A DNA stretch of 64,000 nucleotides from Sphingosinicella microcystinivorans (GCF_027941835.1 NZ_CP116005.1:3115501-3179500), one strand, 5' to 3'; positions 45,194 through 56,517 are shown, counted from the first letter of the stretch. The notes: generated by a model not told the origin, from the sequence alone. Translations and numbers: made by a program.

Positions 45194-46798
45194 ATGCAGA
45201 TTGCCGAGAAGACGAACGAAGGCCTGAAGCGCCAGTACGAAGTGACGATTCCCGCCAAGGACCTCGAATCGCGCATCGACGCCCAGCTCACGCAGGTCTC
45301 CGGCCAGATCCGTATGCCCGGCTTCCGTCCCGGCAAGGTTCCGAAGAACCTCGTGAAGAAGATGCACGGCGAGGCGCTGCACGGCGACGCGCTGAACACC
45401 GCCGTTCAGGAAGGCGTGCAGAAGCTCGTCGCCGACAGGAAGCTGCGCCCGGCGATGCAGCCGTCCGTCGCGCTCGCCGACGACTACGCGCAGGGCAAGG
45501 ACGTCGTGTTCACGGTGGAGCTGGAAGTGCTTCCCGAGATCACCTCCGTCAACATCGAGGGCATCACGCTCGAGAAGCTCGTCGTCGAGCCGGGCGATGC
45601 CGAGATCGAGGACGCGCTGAAGCGCTTCGCCGACCAGCAGAAGCGTTTCGAAGCCGCGCCCAAGAGCCACAAGGCCGGGACGGGCGACGTCGTCGTCATG
45701 GATTTCGTCGGCACCGTCGAGGGCGAGGAGTTCGAAGGCGGCAAGGGCGAGGGGATGCAGATCGAGATCGGCTCCGGCCGCCTCATCCCCGGCTTCGAGG
45801 ACCAGCTCGTCGGCGTGAAGGCGAACGACAAGGTGAAGGTCGAGGTCAATTTCCCTGAGGACTACAACGTCGCCTACCTCAAGGGTAAGCCCGCGGTGTT
45901 CGACGTGCTCGTCACCGAGGTGCGCCAGCCGCAGGAAGCCGCGATCGACGACACGCTCGCGACGAATCTGGGCCTCGAGAACCTCGACAAGCTGAAGGAA
46001 ATCCTGAAGGACCAGATTTCCGCCGAGCTTCAGGGCATGACCCGCACGCACCTGAAGCGCAAGCTGCTCGATCACCTCGCCGCGAGCCACGATTTCGACG
46101 TGCCGCCGACGATGGTCGAGGCCGAGTTCGGCCAGATCTGGGCGCAGCTCGAGCACGAGGCGAGCCACGAGGAAGACCCGACCGCCGCCGTCGCCGAGCT
46201 GGAGAAGGACCGCGACGAGTACCGCCGCATCGCCGAGCGCCGCGTGCGCCTTGGCCTGCTGCTCTCCGAGATCGGCCAGAAGGAAGGCGTGAACGTCACG
46301 CAGGCCGAGATGAACCGCCTGATCGGCCAGGAAGCCGCGCGCTATCCCGGCCAGCAGCAGCAGGTGGTGAAGTACTTCCAGGAAAACGCCATGGCCGCCG
46401 CACAGCTCCGCGCGCCGCTCTATGAGGACAAGGTCGTCGACCTCCTCATCGGCAAGGCCGAGCTGACCGAGCGCAGCGTGAGCCGCGATGAGTTGCAGCA
46501 GGCGATCGAGGACGACGACGAGACGCCGACCGGCCACGTCCACGGCCCGGGTTGCGGTCACGACCATCATGACCACGACCATGACCATGGTCACACGCAT
46601 GGGGAGGGCAAGCCTAAGAAGGCTGCCAAGAAGACGGCGAAGGCGGAAACCGCCGAGCCGAAGGAAGACGCGGTGAAGGCCGAAAAGAAGCCCGCCGCCA
46701 AGAAGACGGCCGCTAAGGCGGAAGCCACTGAAGCCTCTGCGGAACCTGAAAAGAAACCAGCGAAAAAGGCCCCGGCCAAGAAAGCCGCGAAGGCCTGA
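45194..46798 (+). CDS. tig: Trigger factor with His-rich and Lys/Ala-rich C-terminal tail
   Basis: Ribosome-associated chaperone and PPIase, 534 aa against about 430 for E. coli. The first ~440 residues are ordinary: ribosome-docking GFRPGKVPKNLVKK, the FKBP domain (GDVVVMDFVGTVEGEEFEGG, IPGFEDQLVG) and the C-terminal chaperone arms. Then residues 448-469 hold ten histidines and a cysteine in 22 positions (GHVHGPGCGHDHHDHDHDHG), followed by about 65 residues of KKAAKK/KKPA repeats. The basic tail is like those in some other alphaproteobacterial proteins; the His cluster resembles the SlyD metal tail. ATG 45194 is preferred. It opens the tig-clpP-clpX block. Confidence 0.96.
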   Translation: MQIAEKTNEGLKRQYEVTIPAKDLESRIDAQLTQVSGQIRMPGFRPGKVPKNLVKKMHGEALHGDALNTAVQEGVQKLVADRKLRPAMQPSVALADDYAQGKDVVFTVELEVLPEITSVNIEGITLEKLVVEPGDAEIEDALKRFADQQKRFEAAPKSHKAGTGDVVVMDFVGTVEGEEFEGGKGEGMQIEIGSGRLIPGFEDQLVGVKANDKVKVEVNFPEDYNVAYLKGKPAVFDVLVTEVRQPQEAAIDDTLATNLGLENLDKLKEILKDQISAELQGMTRTHLKRKLLDHLAASHDFDVPPTMVEAEFGQIWAQLEHEASHEEDPTAAVAELEKDRDEYRRIAERRVRLGLLLSEIGQKEGVNVTQAEMNRLIGQEAARYPGQQQQVVKYFQENAMAAAQLRAPLYEDKVVDLLIGKAELTERSVSRDELQQAIEDDDETPTGHVHGPGCGHDHHDHDHDHGHTHGEGKPKKAAKKTAKAETAEPKEDAVKAEKKPAAKKTAAKAEATEASAEPEKKPAKKAPAKKAAKA

Positions 46799-46813
46799 AC
46801 CGAGCGAACTGAC

Positions 46814-46842
46814 GCCGGGGGGCGGCCACGCCGGCCCCCGGG
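46814..46842 (+). terminator. GC-rich hairpin after tig
   Basis: CCGGGGG and CGG pair with CCG and CCCCCGG around a five-base loop. The stem is very stable but the following sequence (GCTTCCTTC) is only weakly T-rich, so it may attenuate rather than fully stop transcription into clpP. Confidence 0.5.
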
Positions 46843-46867
46843 CTTCCTTCGCCTCCACTTCGCCCAC

Positions 46868-46899
46868 TTGACAGCGGGCGCGCCTGTGCCGACCTATCC
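46868..46899 (+). promoter_or_regulatory. Possible clpP promoter
   Basis: A consensus -35 TTGACA (46868-46873) lies 64 bases before the clpP ATG, but the downstream box is poor (CCTATCC, 46893-46899, spacing about 19). A heat-shock (RpoH-type) promoter is plausible given the gene but cannot be claimed from this alone. Confidence 0.3.
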
Positions 46900-46936
46900 C
46901 GCTATCGGAACAGACAAACGCCCGCGAAGGACTCCC

Positions 46937-47578
46937 ATGATCGACCCCGTCAGCAGCCTCACGAACGCTCTCGTCCCCATCGTCATCGAGCAGTCGAACC
47001 GGGGCGAGCGCAGCTTCGACATCTATTCGCGGCTGCTGCGGGAGCGCATCATCTTCGTGACCGGGCAGGTCGAGGACCACATGGCGTCGCTGATCACGGC
47101 GCAGCTGCTGTTCCTCGAATCGGAGAACCCGAAGAAGGACATCTTCATGTACATCAACTCGCCGGGCGGGGTCGTCACGGCGGGCATGGCGATCCACGAC
47201 ACGATGCGGTACATCCGACCGCGCGTCGGCACGGTGTGCATCGGTCAGGCCGCCTCGATGGGCGCCTTCCTGCTCGCCGCGGGCGAGCCGGGGATGCGCA
47301 TGGCGCTCACCAACGCGCGCATCATGGTCCACCAGCCCTCGGGCGGCGCGCAGGGGCAGGCGACCGACATCGAGATCCAGGCGCGCGAAATCCTGCGAAT
47401 CCGCTCGCGCATGAACGAGCTGATGGCCAAGTACACCAAGCAGCCGATCGAGAAGATCGAGTCCGCGGTGGAGCGCGACAAGTTCATGTCGGCGGACGAG
47501 GCCAAGGAGTTCGGCCTCATCGACGAGGTGTACGAGACACGCCCGTCGCCGGCCGACGAGGAAGCCAAGGCGGCGTGA
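46937..47578 (+). CDS. clpP: ATP-dependent Clp protease proteolytic subunit
   Basis: Self-compartmentalised serine protease subunit of 213 aa. The triad is S107 ([11 protein letters not shown]), H132 (IMVHQPSGG) and D181 (ERDKFMS). [11 protein letters not shown] and RIIFVTGQ are conserved. ATG 46937 was chosen; a longer reading from 46868 is unsupported. It works with ClpX, whose gene follows after 148 bases. Confidence 0.97.
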   Translation: MIDPVSSLTNALVPIVIEQSNRGERSFDIYSRLLRERIIFVTGQVEDHMASLITAQLLFLESENPKKDIFMYINSPGGVVTAGMAIHDTMRYIRPRVGTVCIGQAASMGAFLLAAGEPGMRMALTNARIMVHQPSGGAQGQATDIEIQAREILRIRSRMNELMAKYTKQPIEKIESAVERDKFMSADEAKEFGLIDEVYETRPSPADEEAKAA

Positions 47579-47726
47579 GCCGGGTGGCTGCCCGTTCACG
47601 TTCCGTTGAACAAGGCGGCGCTATATATTTCGGGAATGTGACCGTATTGTCCATTGAAGCGGCGTGCGTGCGCGCTAGGATGGCAGGCGGCAAGGAAACC
47701 GGCGCGGAGGCCGGAAGAGGCATTTT

Positions 47727-49004
47727 ATGACCAAGCTCAGCGGCGGCGGCGACTCCAAGAACACGCTCTACTGCTCGTTCTGCGGAAAGAGCCAGCACGA
47801 GGTCAGGAAGCTGATCGCCGGGCCGACGGTGTTCATCTGCGATGAATGCGTCGAGCTGTGCAACGACATCATCCGCGAGGAAACGAAGGGCGCGCTCGCC
47901 AAGAAGAGCGACGGCAGCGTGCCGAGCCCGCGCGAGATCTGCGATGTCCTCAACGACTACGTGATCGGGCAGGCGCAGGCGAAACGCGTGCTCTCGGTCG
48001 CCGTGCACAACCACTACAAGCGGCTCAACAACGGCGCCAAGGGTTCCGAGATCGAGCTGGCGAAGTCGAACATCCTGCTTGTCGGCCCCACCGGCTGCGG
48101 CAAGACGCTGCTCGCGCAGACGCTCGCCAAGACCTTCGACGTGCCGTTCACGATGGCCGACGCGACGACGCTCACCGAGGCGGGCTACGTCGGCGAGGAT
48201 GTCGAGAACATCATCCTGAAGCTCCTGCAGGCGAGCGACTACAATGTCGAACGCGCGCAGCGGGGCATCGTCTACATCGACGAGATCGACAAGATCAGCC
48301 GCAAGGCCGACAACCCCTCGATCACGCGCGACGTGTCGGGCGAGGGCGTGCAGCAGGCACTCCTGAAGATCATGGAAGGCACGACCGCGAGCGTTCCGCC
48401 GCAGGGCGGCCGCAAGCATCCGCAGCAGGAGTTCCTGCAGGTCGACACGACCAACATCCTGTTCATCTGCGGCGGCGCCTTCGCCGGCCTCGAACGCATC
48501 ATCGCGGACCGCCTGCAGGGCAAGTCGATCGGCTTCGGCGCCTATGTCGCCGCGCCGGACGAGCGCCGCACGGGCGAGGTGCTGAAGCACTGCGAGCCCG
48601 AGGACCTGCTGAAATTCGGCCTGATCCCCGAGTTCGTCGGCCGTCTGCCGGTGATCGCGACGCTCGAGGACCTCGACGAGAAGGCGCTCATCCAGATCCT
48701 CACCGAGCCGAAGAACGCGCTCGTCAAGCAGTACCAGAAGCTGTTCGAGATGGAGAACGTGAAGCTCTCGTTCACCGACGACGCGCTGCTGGCGATCGCG
48801 AAGAGGGCCATCGAGCGCAAGACCGGCGCGCGCGGCCTGCGCTCGATCATGGAGGCGATCCTGCTCGACACGATGTTCGACCTGCCGGGCTTCGACGACG
48901 TCGACGAGGTCCGCATCGACAAGGATGTCGTCGCGGGCACCAAGGAGCCGATCAAGGTCTTCGCCAAGAAGGCGAAAGAGAAGGTCTCCGGCGACGCCGC
49001 CTGA
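47727..49004 (+). CDS. clpX: ATP-dependent Clp protease ATPase subunit ClpX
   Basis: AAA+ unfoldase of 425 aa that delivers substrates to ClpP. It has an N-terminal zinc-binding domain (C16, C19, C38, C41), Walker A GPTGCGKT, Walker [10 protein letters not shown], the pore loop in [10 protein letters not shown] and [12 protein letters not shown] in the C-terminal lid. Length is normal. In many alphaproteobacteria lon follows directly; here a TonB receptor gene lies between. Confidence 0.97.
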   Translation: MTKLSGGGDSKNTLYCSFCGKSQHEVRKLIAGPTVFICDECVELCNDIIREETKGALAKKSDGSVPSPREICDVLNDYVIGQAQAKRVLSVAVHNHYKRLNNGAKGSEIELAKSNILLVGPTGCGKTLLAQTLAKTFDVPFTMADATTLTEAGYVGEDVENIILKLLQASDYNVERAQRGIVYIDEIDKISRKADNPSITRDVSGEGVQQALLKIMEGTTASVPPQGGRKHPQQEFLQVDTTNILFICGGAFAGLERIIADRLQGKSIGFGAYVAAPDERRTGEVLKHCEPEDLLKFGLIPEFVGRLPVIATLEDLDEKALIQILTEPKNALVKQYQKLFEMENVKLSFTDDALLAIAKRAIERKTGARGLRSIMEAILLDTMFDLPGFDDVDEVRIDKDVVAGTKEPIKVFAKKAKEKVSGDAA

Positions 49005-49060
49005 GCGGGAAACACAGAGCTGGAAGGCTCCGCCAGTCCCGATTTTCGCGTGATGATGTG

Positions 49061-49101
49061 GCTTTTGGGTAACAGAGATTAACCTGTTGATTCCCAAAAG
49101 C
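49061..49101. repeat. AT-rich imperfect hairpin between clpX and the TonB receptor
   Basis: GCTTTTGGG (49061-49069) pairs with CCCAAAAGC (49093-49101), and AACAG (49071-49075) with CTGTT (49084-49088). The structure lies about 56 bases after clpX in a 286-bp intergenic stretch that otherwise holds no gene. No T run follows, so it could be a 5' leader or protein-binding element rather than a terminator. Confidence 0.5.
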
Positions 49102-49290
49102 TATCTTGTAGCCGAGTAACCCTCCTGTCGGGCAGTTGTTCAATATCCCTCTTCAAAGCGGTGGCAGGTTGCTGCAATGCACAAACCTGTCATGGGGCTG
49201 TAAAGCTTGCTGGCCATCTAGCGCGCAGCCGGTAGTTGACGCTGTCGGTTCAGCCGTTGATGTCAGCAATAGTTTCAAGGGGATATCCAG

Positions 49291-51756
49291 ATGAGGTCCA
49301 TGCTTCTCCGCAGCGTTGGGGCAGCCGCGTTCATACTGCCGGTGACGGCGTTCGCCCAGTCCACCGGGTCCATAGACTTCGAGGGAGACGTCATCGTCGT
49401 GACCGGTGCGATGAGCCGTGATGTCGCGGGCGTCCAGATTCCCGATTCTCCCAAGGCGAAGGGTGTGCTGACGCAGGAGTTCATCGAGCGCCAGACCTCG
49501 GGCCAGACCGTCCTCGATACGATCAACAATTTGCCCGGCGTCAATTTCCAGAACAACGACGCCTACGGCTCTTCGGGCGGCACGCTCAACATCCGCGGCT
49601 TCAACAGCCAGCGCGTCAGCCTGACGATGGACGGCGTGCCGCTGAACGATTCGGGCGGCTATGACATCTATTCGAACCAGATGCTCGACCCCGAACTGAT
49701 CGATCAGGTCAACGTCAACCTCGGCACGACCGACGTGGACAGCCCCACAGCCTCTGCCACCGGCGGCACCGTAAACCTCCGTACGCGCCTGCCGAAGGAG
49801 GATTTCGGCATTCACGTTTCCGGCTCGGGGGGCGAGTTCAACTTTTTCCGGGTCTTCGCCGCGATCGATACGGGCGCCTTCACGTCGTTCGGAACGCGCG
49901 CGTTCGTTGCCGCCAGCCGCGCCACCAACGACAACCCTTTCAACAACTACGGCAAGATCGACAAAAAGCAGATCAACGGCCGCATTTATCAGCCGATCAG
50001 CGAAAACGGCGACTTCATCTCGGTTTCCGGTCACTACAACGAGAACCGCAACAACTTTTTCGGTTCGCTCCCACTGCGGTGGGATGAGGATCGCACGGTT
50101 GGCAGCGGCTCGGGCAACCGTTTCCCGAAGAACAACGACGAACGCGAATACGACATCAACTTCCCGTGCCAGACGAATGTGCCGCAGGCGGGGGTCAAAG
50201 ACCTCGCCAACAGCTGCGGAACCGAATTCGACCGGCGCTACAATCCGTCCAACACCGGCAATATCCGCGGTTCCTCGCGCTTCACGCTGTCTGACGGGCT
50301 GGTGCTGACGGTCGATCCGAGCTTCCAGTACGTGAAGGCCAACGGCGGCGGCACGACGACCGGCTATGAGTACGCGCACTCGAGCGGGCTGTTCGGCTAC
50401 ATCGGTGGCCGTCCCTATACCGGTATCGATCTCAACGGCGACGGCGACCTGCTGGACGAGGTGACCGTGCTCCAGCCGAGCCATACGCGCACGAACCGTT
50501 ATGGCGTGATCGCGTCGCTTCGTTACGATATCAGCGATTTCCATACCATTCGTGTCGCCTACACGCTGGACCACGCGCGCCACCGCCAAACCGGCCCGAT
50601 CAACGTGCTGCAATCCAACGGTGAACCCTACGACGTCTTTCCGGCCAACGACCCTCTTGTCGATGTGAACGGAACGGTCCTGCAAAAGCGCGACCGCAAG
50701 TCCTTTGCCATCCTGAACCAGATTTCCGCGGAGTATCGCGGCCAGTTCGATGCGCTGACGGTGAACCTCGGGCTGCGCGCGCCATTCTTCAAGCGCAAGC
50801 TCAACCAGTATTGCTTTACGACCTCTGCGAACGGCTTCGTCGACTGCTTCGGCAAGGATTCGCCAGTGAACGACGATTACGCGGCCCTGAATCCCACGAT
50901 CTCGCCGCCGCAGTCGCGGACCTACAACTATGATAAGCTGCTGCCGAACGTCGGCCTGATCTACGATTTCACGCCGAACATCAGCGCGTTCGCGAGCTAC
51001 GCGAAGGGCCTTTCGGTGCCCAGCACCGATCAGCTGTATAACTCGCTGTTCTTCACCGAGGATGCGCCGGGCATCAAGCCGGTGCCGGAGACCACGGACA
51101 GCTTCGACCTCGGCCTGCGCTACACGTCCGGTCAGGTGCAGGCGCAGGTCGCCGGCTGGCTCACGAAGTATAAGGATCGCGTCGCCGAAGCCTACGATCC
51201 CGAACTCGAACGTTCCATTTACCGGAACCTCGGCAAGGTCGACAAAATGGGAATCGACGCCAGCGTTGCATGGCAAGCGCTGCCCGAGCTTCAGTTCTAC
51301 GCCTTCGGCTCGCTCAACGATTCTGAGATCAAGAGCGACGTGCAGACCGGCCCGACGAGCTTCATCGCCACCAAAGGCAACCGCGAATCCGGTTCTTCGT
51401 CCTACAGCTACGGCGGGACGGTGCGCGGCACGCTGGGGCCGGTGGACGTGGGCCTGACCGCCAAGCGCACGGGCCCACGCTACCTGTTCGATTCCAACCT
51501 GCCGCTGGTTCTCGGCGGCGTCGAGGTGTTCCCGGCCAAGGCGCCCGCCTATACGCTAGTCAATCTCGATGCCCGCCTGAATCTCGAGTTCATTGGGCTC
51601 AACGACAAGACCCACTTCCAGCTGAACGTCTACAACCTGTTCGACGAGTTCTATGTCGGCGGCTTCGGCGGCGGCCTACAACAGAGCAGCAGCGCTCCGT
51701 TCGTTCAGATCGGCGCGCCGCGCACGATCAGCGGCACGATCACCGTGGCCTTCTGA
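49291..51756 (+). CDS. TonB-dependent outer-membrane receptor
   Basis: Outer-membrane active-transport receptor of 821 aa. A signal peptide (to about AFAQ, residue 23) precedes a plug domain (GQTVLDTINNLPGVNF, GTLNIRGFNSQRVSLTMDGV, TASATGGTVNLRT) and a beta-barrel of about 640 residues ending in the obligatory aromatic residue (TVAF). The substrate cannot be told; sphingomonads use many such receptors for siderophores, sugars and aromatic compounds. No inner-membrane transporter or regulator is adjacent. Position between clpX and lon is unusual. A terminator follows. Confidence 0.93.
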   Translation: MRSMLLRSVGAAAFILPVTAFAQSTGSIDFEGDVIVVTGAMSRDVAGVQIPDSPKAKGVLTQEFIERQTSGQTVLDTINNLPGVNFQNNDAYGSSGGTLNIRGFNSQRVSLTMDGVPLNDSGGYDIYSNQMLDPELIDQVNVNLGTTDVDSPTASATGGTVNLRTRLPKEDFGIHVSGSGGEFNFFRVFAAIDTGAFTSFGTRAFVAASRATNDNPFNNYGKIDKKQINGRIYQPISENGDFISVSGHYNENRNNFFGSLPLRWDEDRTVGSGSGNRFPKNNDEREYDINFPCQTNVPQAGVKDLANSCGTEFDRRYNPSNTGNIRGSSRFTLSDGLVLTVDPSFQYVKANGGGTTTGYEYAHSSGLFGYIGGRPYTGIDLNGDGDLLDEVTVLQPSHTRTNRYGVIASLRYDISDFHTIRVAYTLDHARHRQTGPINVLQSNGEPYDVFPANDPLVDVNGTVLQKRDRKSFAILNQISAEYRGQFDALTVNLGLRAPFFKRKLNQYCFTTSANGFVDCFGKDSPVNDDYAALNPTISPPQSRTYNYDKLLPNVGLIYDFTPNISAFASYAKGLSVPSTDQLYNSLFFTEDAPGIKPVPETTDSFDLGLRYTSGQVQAQVAGWLTKYKDRVAEAYDPELERSIYRNLGKVDKMGIDASVAWQALPELQFYAFGSLNDSEIKSDVQTGPTSFIATKGNRESGSSSYSYGGTVRGTLGPVDVGLTAKRTGPRYLFDSNLPLVLGGVEVFPAKAPAYTLVNLDARLNLEFIGLNDKTHFQLNVYNLFDEFYVGGFGGGLQQSSSAPFVQIGAPRTISGTITVAF

Positions 51757-51779
51757 TTGTTGCCGAACTGCCGGAAAGG

Positions 51780-51809
51780 AAAGGGCGGGCCCTCGGGGTC
51801 CGCTCTTTT
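51780..51809 (+). terminator. Terminator of the TonB receptor gene
   Basis: AAGGGCGGGCC pairs (two G-U pairs) with GGTCCGCTCTT around a CTCGG loop, followed by TTTTC. It begins about 24 bases after the stop and separates the receptor from lon. Confidence 0.7.
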
Positions 51810-51953
51810 CGTTTGCGAAACGAGGAATTCACGCACTCTTCAGTCTAAGCTGCTAGTGTCGCCATTGTGCAGCGCCGCGACCGTGCCCATATTGGCACAA
51901 AAGGGGCGTGCACCGCCGTTGGTGCCGCGCCCGGCTTTGGAGTAGTTGAGAGA

Positions 51954-54347
<2,394 letters not shown>

Positions 54348-54371
54348 GGCGAAAAAGCGATAAAAAGTTCA

Positions 54372-54443
54372 GGAAAGCCCCAAATTCTGGGGTTTTCCCT
54401 TTGACTCTCGGGAAGCCGGGCACTTACATGGCGCCCGGCTTTT
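54372..54443 (+). terminator. Two hairpins ending the lon transcript
   Basis: An 11-bp stem (GGAAAGCCCCA, 54372-54382, with TGGGGTTTTCC, 54388-54398, one G-U pair) is followed by a second, AGCCGGGC (54414-54421) with GCCCGGCT (54433-54440) and then TTTTA. The second is a clear intrinsic terminator; together they insulate hupB from lon, and hupB's promoter must overlap or follow them. Confidence 0.75.
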
Positions 54444-54485
54444 ATTCGCCGATCCAACCACTCTTCCGTCTTGGGGGTACAGGGA

Positions 54486-54758
54486 ATGAACAAGCAGGAA
54501 CTTATCGGCTCGGTTGCGGATGCAGCAGGTCTTTCGCGCGCTGATGCGGGCAAGGCCGTCGAGGCCGTGTTCGAAAGCATCACGAAGGCCCTGAAGAAGG
54601 GCGACGAGGTTCGTCTCGTCGGCTTCGGCACCTTCGCGACGGCGAAGCGCAAGGCTTCGACGGGCCGTAACCCGCGCACGGGCGAAACGATGAAGATCGC
54701 CGCCAGCGTGCAGCCCAAGTTCAAGGCCGGCAAGGGCCTGAAGGACGCGGTCAACTAA
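54486..54758 (+). CDS. hupB: HU-family DNA-binding protein
   Basis: Histone-like protein of 90 aa (MNKQELIGSVADAAGLSRAD) with the beta-ribbon arm ending near GRNPRTGE and the standard LVGFGTFATAKR segment. Second DNA-bending protein of this superfamily in the window besides ihfA. AGGGA lies directly upstream of the ATG. Conserved location after lon. Confidence 0.96.
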   Translation: MNKQELIGSVADAAGLSRADAGKAVEAVFESITKALKKGDEVRLVGFGTFATAKRKASTGRNPRTGETMKIAASVQPKFKAGKGLKDAVN

Positions 54759-54781
54759 GTCCGCGCCCGCAAGGGTTTAAA

Positions 54782-54811
54782 CGAAGGGCGTCGCATCTGC
54801 GGCGCCCTTCG
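54782..54811 (+). terminator. Terminator hairpin after hupB
   Basis: CGAAGGGCG-T-CGC pairs with GCG-G-CGCCCTTCG around an ATCT loop, a stem of 13 pairs including one G-U, 24 bases after the hupB stop. The following T run is short, so strength is uncertain. Confidence 0.6.
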
Positions 54812-54895
54812 CATTTCGGGGCAGGTTTCGGCAGAAACGGGCTGGACAGGCAGCGGTCAGGACCGTATCTGCACCGCCGGTCCGGTACACCCGGC

Positions 54896-54970
54896 GGGCG
54901 CGTAGCTCAGCGGTAGAGCACTCCCTTCACACGGGAGGGGTCACAGGTTCAATCCCTGTCGCGCCCACCA
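54896..54970 (+). tRNA. tRNA-Val (CAC)
   Basis: A 75-nt gene with encoded CCA. Acceptor GGGCGCG with CGCGCCC, anticodon arm CTCCC-TTCACAC-GGGAG with anticodon CAC, and T loop TTCAATC. A second tRNA-Val (UAC) is encoded on the other strand 1.5 kb away. Confidence 0.95.
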
Positions 54971-55293
54971 TCTTCTTCACGCAGGTCAGTTGACGACGGG
55001 CAGCCCATAAAATGCGGCCTGTCCTGCCTGCATCTGATCCGGACACGTTCGATTATTTTCTTTCACGTGGAAAGAAAATTCCGATAAACCTGTTAGTGAT
55101 CGAAGCTTATATTCGAAAACTCTACGCAAGTGCAGGGTTAAACTTGCGTTCGTTACTTCATGCCTCCTTAACCTGTGGAAGTCATATCGACCCCGAAAGG
55201 TCTCCGGAAACGGGAATCGCCCGCGTTCAAAGAACATTATGTGCGGGATTCTTTGCCTTTCAGGTCAATAATCAATCTACAGGAGTCTGATTC
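54971..55293. other. 323-bp AT-richer intergenic region with a symmetric hairpin
   Basis: The stretch between tRNA-Val and the outer-membrane protein has no convincing gene; an 83-aa minus-strand reading looks random. It is more AT-rich than its surroundings. A perfect inverted repeat, TTTTCTTTC-ACGTG-GAAAGAAAA (55056-55078), lies in its first third. The promoter and AGGAG site of the outer-membrane gene are at its right end. Confidence 0.6.
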
Positions 55294-55920
55294 ATGAAAA
55301 AGCTTCTTCTGGCCGGGATTCTTGCGTCCGTTTCGGCCGCTCCGGCATTTGCAGCAGGCGGAAACTTCCGGGTCGAGGCCCGCGCCGGATACGATTCCAT
55401 CAAGCTCACGCTGGATTATGACGACGGCGAGGATCAGGTGACGGAGAGCGGCAGCGAAGGCGGCATCGTCTACGGCGCCGAGATCGGCTACGACTTCGAC
55501 TTCGGCGGCCAGTTCGTCGGCCCCTATGCCAGCTTCGACCTCAGCAACACCAAGGACTGCTACGAGGAAGCCGGGCTGTGGAAGGAATGCCTGAAAGCCA
55601 GGCGCAATATCGCCGTCGGCATCCGGGCGGGCATCGGCAACGCCGACAGCCTGCGCGGCTATGTGAAGGTCGGGTACGTCAACGGGCGGATTCGCTACGT
55701 CTACGAGGACCTTGAAGACTCGACCGAGAACTGGTCGGACTCCGCGGGGCGGGGCGGGCTCCAGCTCGGTGCCGGGATCGAATATCCGTTCGGCAACACG
55801 GCCTACGGCAAGATCGAGTACCTCTATAACGACTACAAGAAGTTCGACATCGTCGACCCGATCCTGACCGGGGACGTTTCACGTCATCAGGTCGTGGCGG
55901 GTGTCGGCGTCCGCTTCTGA
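55294..55920 (+). CDS. Small outer-membrane beta-barrel protein
   Basis: A 208-aa protein with a signal peptide (KKLLLAGILASVSAAPAFAA) and alternating strands of an eight-stranded barrel (FRVEARAGYDSIKL, YGAEIGYDFDF, VGPYASFDL, IAVGIRAGIG, GYVKVGYVNG, LQLGAGIEYPFG, YGKIEYLYNDY, HQVVAGVGVRF) ending in phenylalanine. It resembles the opacity/OmpA-barrel (porin-like) proteins of sphingomonads. Role: envelope structure, specifics unknown. An AGGAG site precedes the ATG and a strong terminator follows. Confidence 0.88.
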   Translation: MKKLLLAGILASVSAAPAFAAGGNFRVEARAGYDSIKLTLDYDDGEDQVTESGSEGGIVYGAEIGYDFDFGGQFVGPYASFDLSNTKDCYEEAGLWKECLKARRNIAVGIRAGIGNADSLRGYVKVGYVNGRIRYVYEDLEDSTENWSDSAGRGGLQLGAGIEYPFGNTAYGKIEYLYNDYKKFDIVDPILTGDVSRHQVVAGVGVRF

Positions 55921-55947
55921 CGGCACGTCTGTTTCAGGAATGCCGAG

Positions 55948-55980
55948 CGCCCCGTGTCCGAAGGCACGGGGCGTATTTTT
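55948..55980 (+). terminator. Rho-independent terminator of the outer-membrane protein gene
   Basis: CGCCCCGTG pairs with CACGGGGCG around an eight-base loop, followed by TATTTTT. Perfect nine-base-pair GC-rich stem and T tract, 28 bases after the stop. Confidence 0.9.
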
Positions 55981-55993
55981 CTCGACGACCGGC

Positions 55994-56386
55994 TCAGTCG
56001 AGCAGGTCGGCGGGCACCTTGCCGCCGTTCTTCGCCAGCTCGCGCAGCACGGCCTTGTGCAGCCAGATGTTCATCTCGGCGCTGCCGTTGAGCTCGCCCG
56101 TGTAGCCCAGTTCCTGCGCCAGTTCCTTGCGTTCGGCGAGGCTCGATTCCAGGCCGAGCAGCTTCATCAGGTCGACGATGGACGTGCGCCAGTTGAGCTT
56201 CTGGGGCGTCTTGTCGGCGAGGTTCGTGAGGATCGCCTCGACGTCCACCTCGCTGATCTCCACGGGCGGAGGCGGCGCGGCCGGTGCCGCAGGTGCCGCC
56301 GGGGCGGCGGGCGCCGCCTTGGGCGCGGATGCCGCTTCGGCCTTCTTCCCGAAAATCGCGTCCTTGATCCGACCGAAAATGCTCAT
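55994..56386 (-). CDS. DUF3597 domain protein with Pro-Ala linker
   Basis: A 130-aa protein. Residues 1-15 are a basic/amphipathic start (MSIFGRIKDAIFGKK), residues ~20-41 an APAAP-repeat linker, and residues ~45-130 the helical DUF3597 domain (EISEVDVEAILTNLADK, LNWRTSIVDLMKLLGLESSL, ELGYTGELNGSAEMNIWLHKAVLRELA). The family has no assigned function. The conserved domain looks like a LysM-free, small ligand-binding or DNA-independent helical bundle. The start is firm because AGGAGG precedes the ATG. Convergent with the outer-membrane protein gene. Confidence 0.86.
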   Translation of the reverse strand: MSIFGRIKDAIFGKKAEAASAPKAAPAAPAAPAAPAAPPPPVEISEVDVEAILTNLADKTPQKLNWRTSIVDLMKLLGLESSLAERKELAQELGYTGELNGSAEMNIWLHKAVLRELAKNGGKVPADLLD

Positions 56387-56517
56387 GGGGTGCCTCCTGT
56401 TCGTGCCGGGACCGGCAGCTTGCGGTTTCCGTCGATGATGCGCTGCGATCATGACAGACGCATATCAACGGCCCGGCGCCTTGCCGGTTCCTGAACGAAA
56501 CGCCGCGGGGAGGACGG

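Noticed and set aside
46591-46798. Frame error at the C-terminus of trigger factor
   Set aside because: The basic tail is in frame, uses normal codons and follows the His cluster without a break, so it is more likely a real extension than an assembly error.
49005-49290. Possible cobalamin or other riboswitch before the TonB receptor
   Set aside because: I find no B12-box-like consensus or other known aptamer core; only a simple imperfect hairpin is visible.
54986-55237. An 83-aa minus-strand ORF in the AT-richer gap after tRNA-Val
   Set aside because: No recognisable motif, no ribosome-binding site, and the region is explained as promoter and hairpin sequence.
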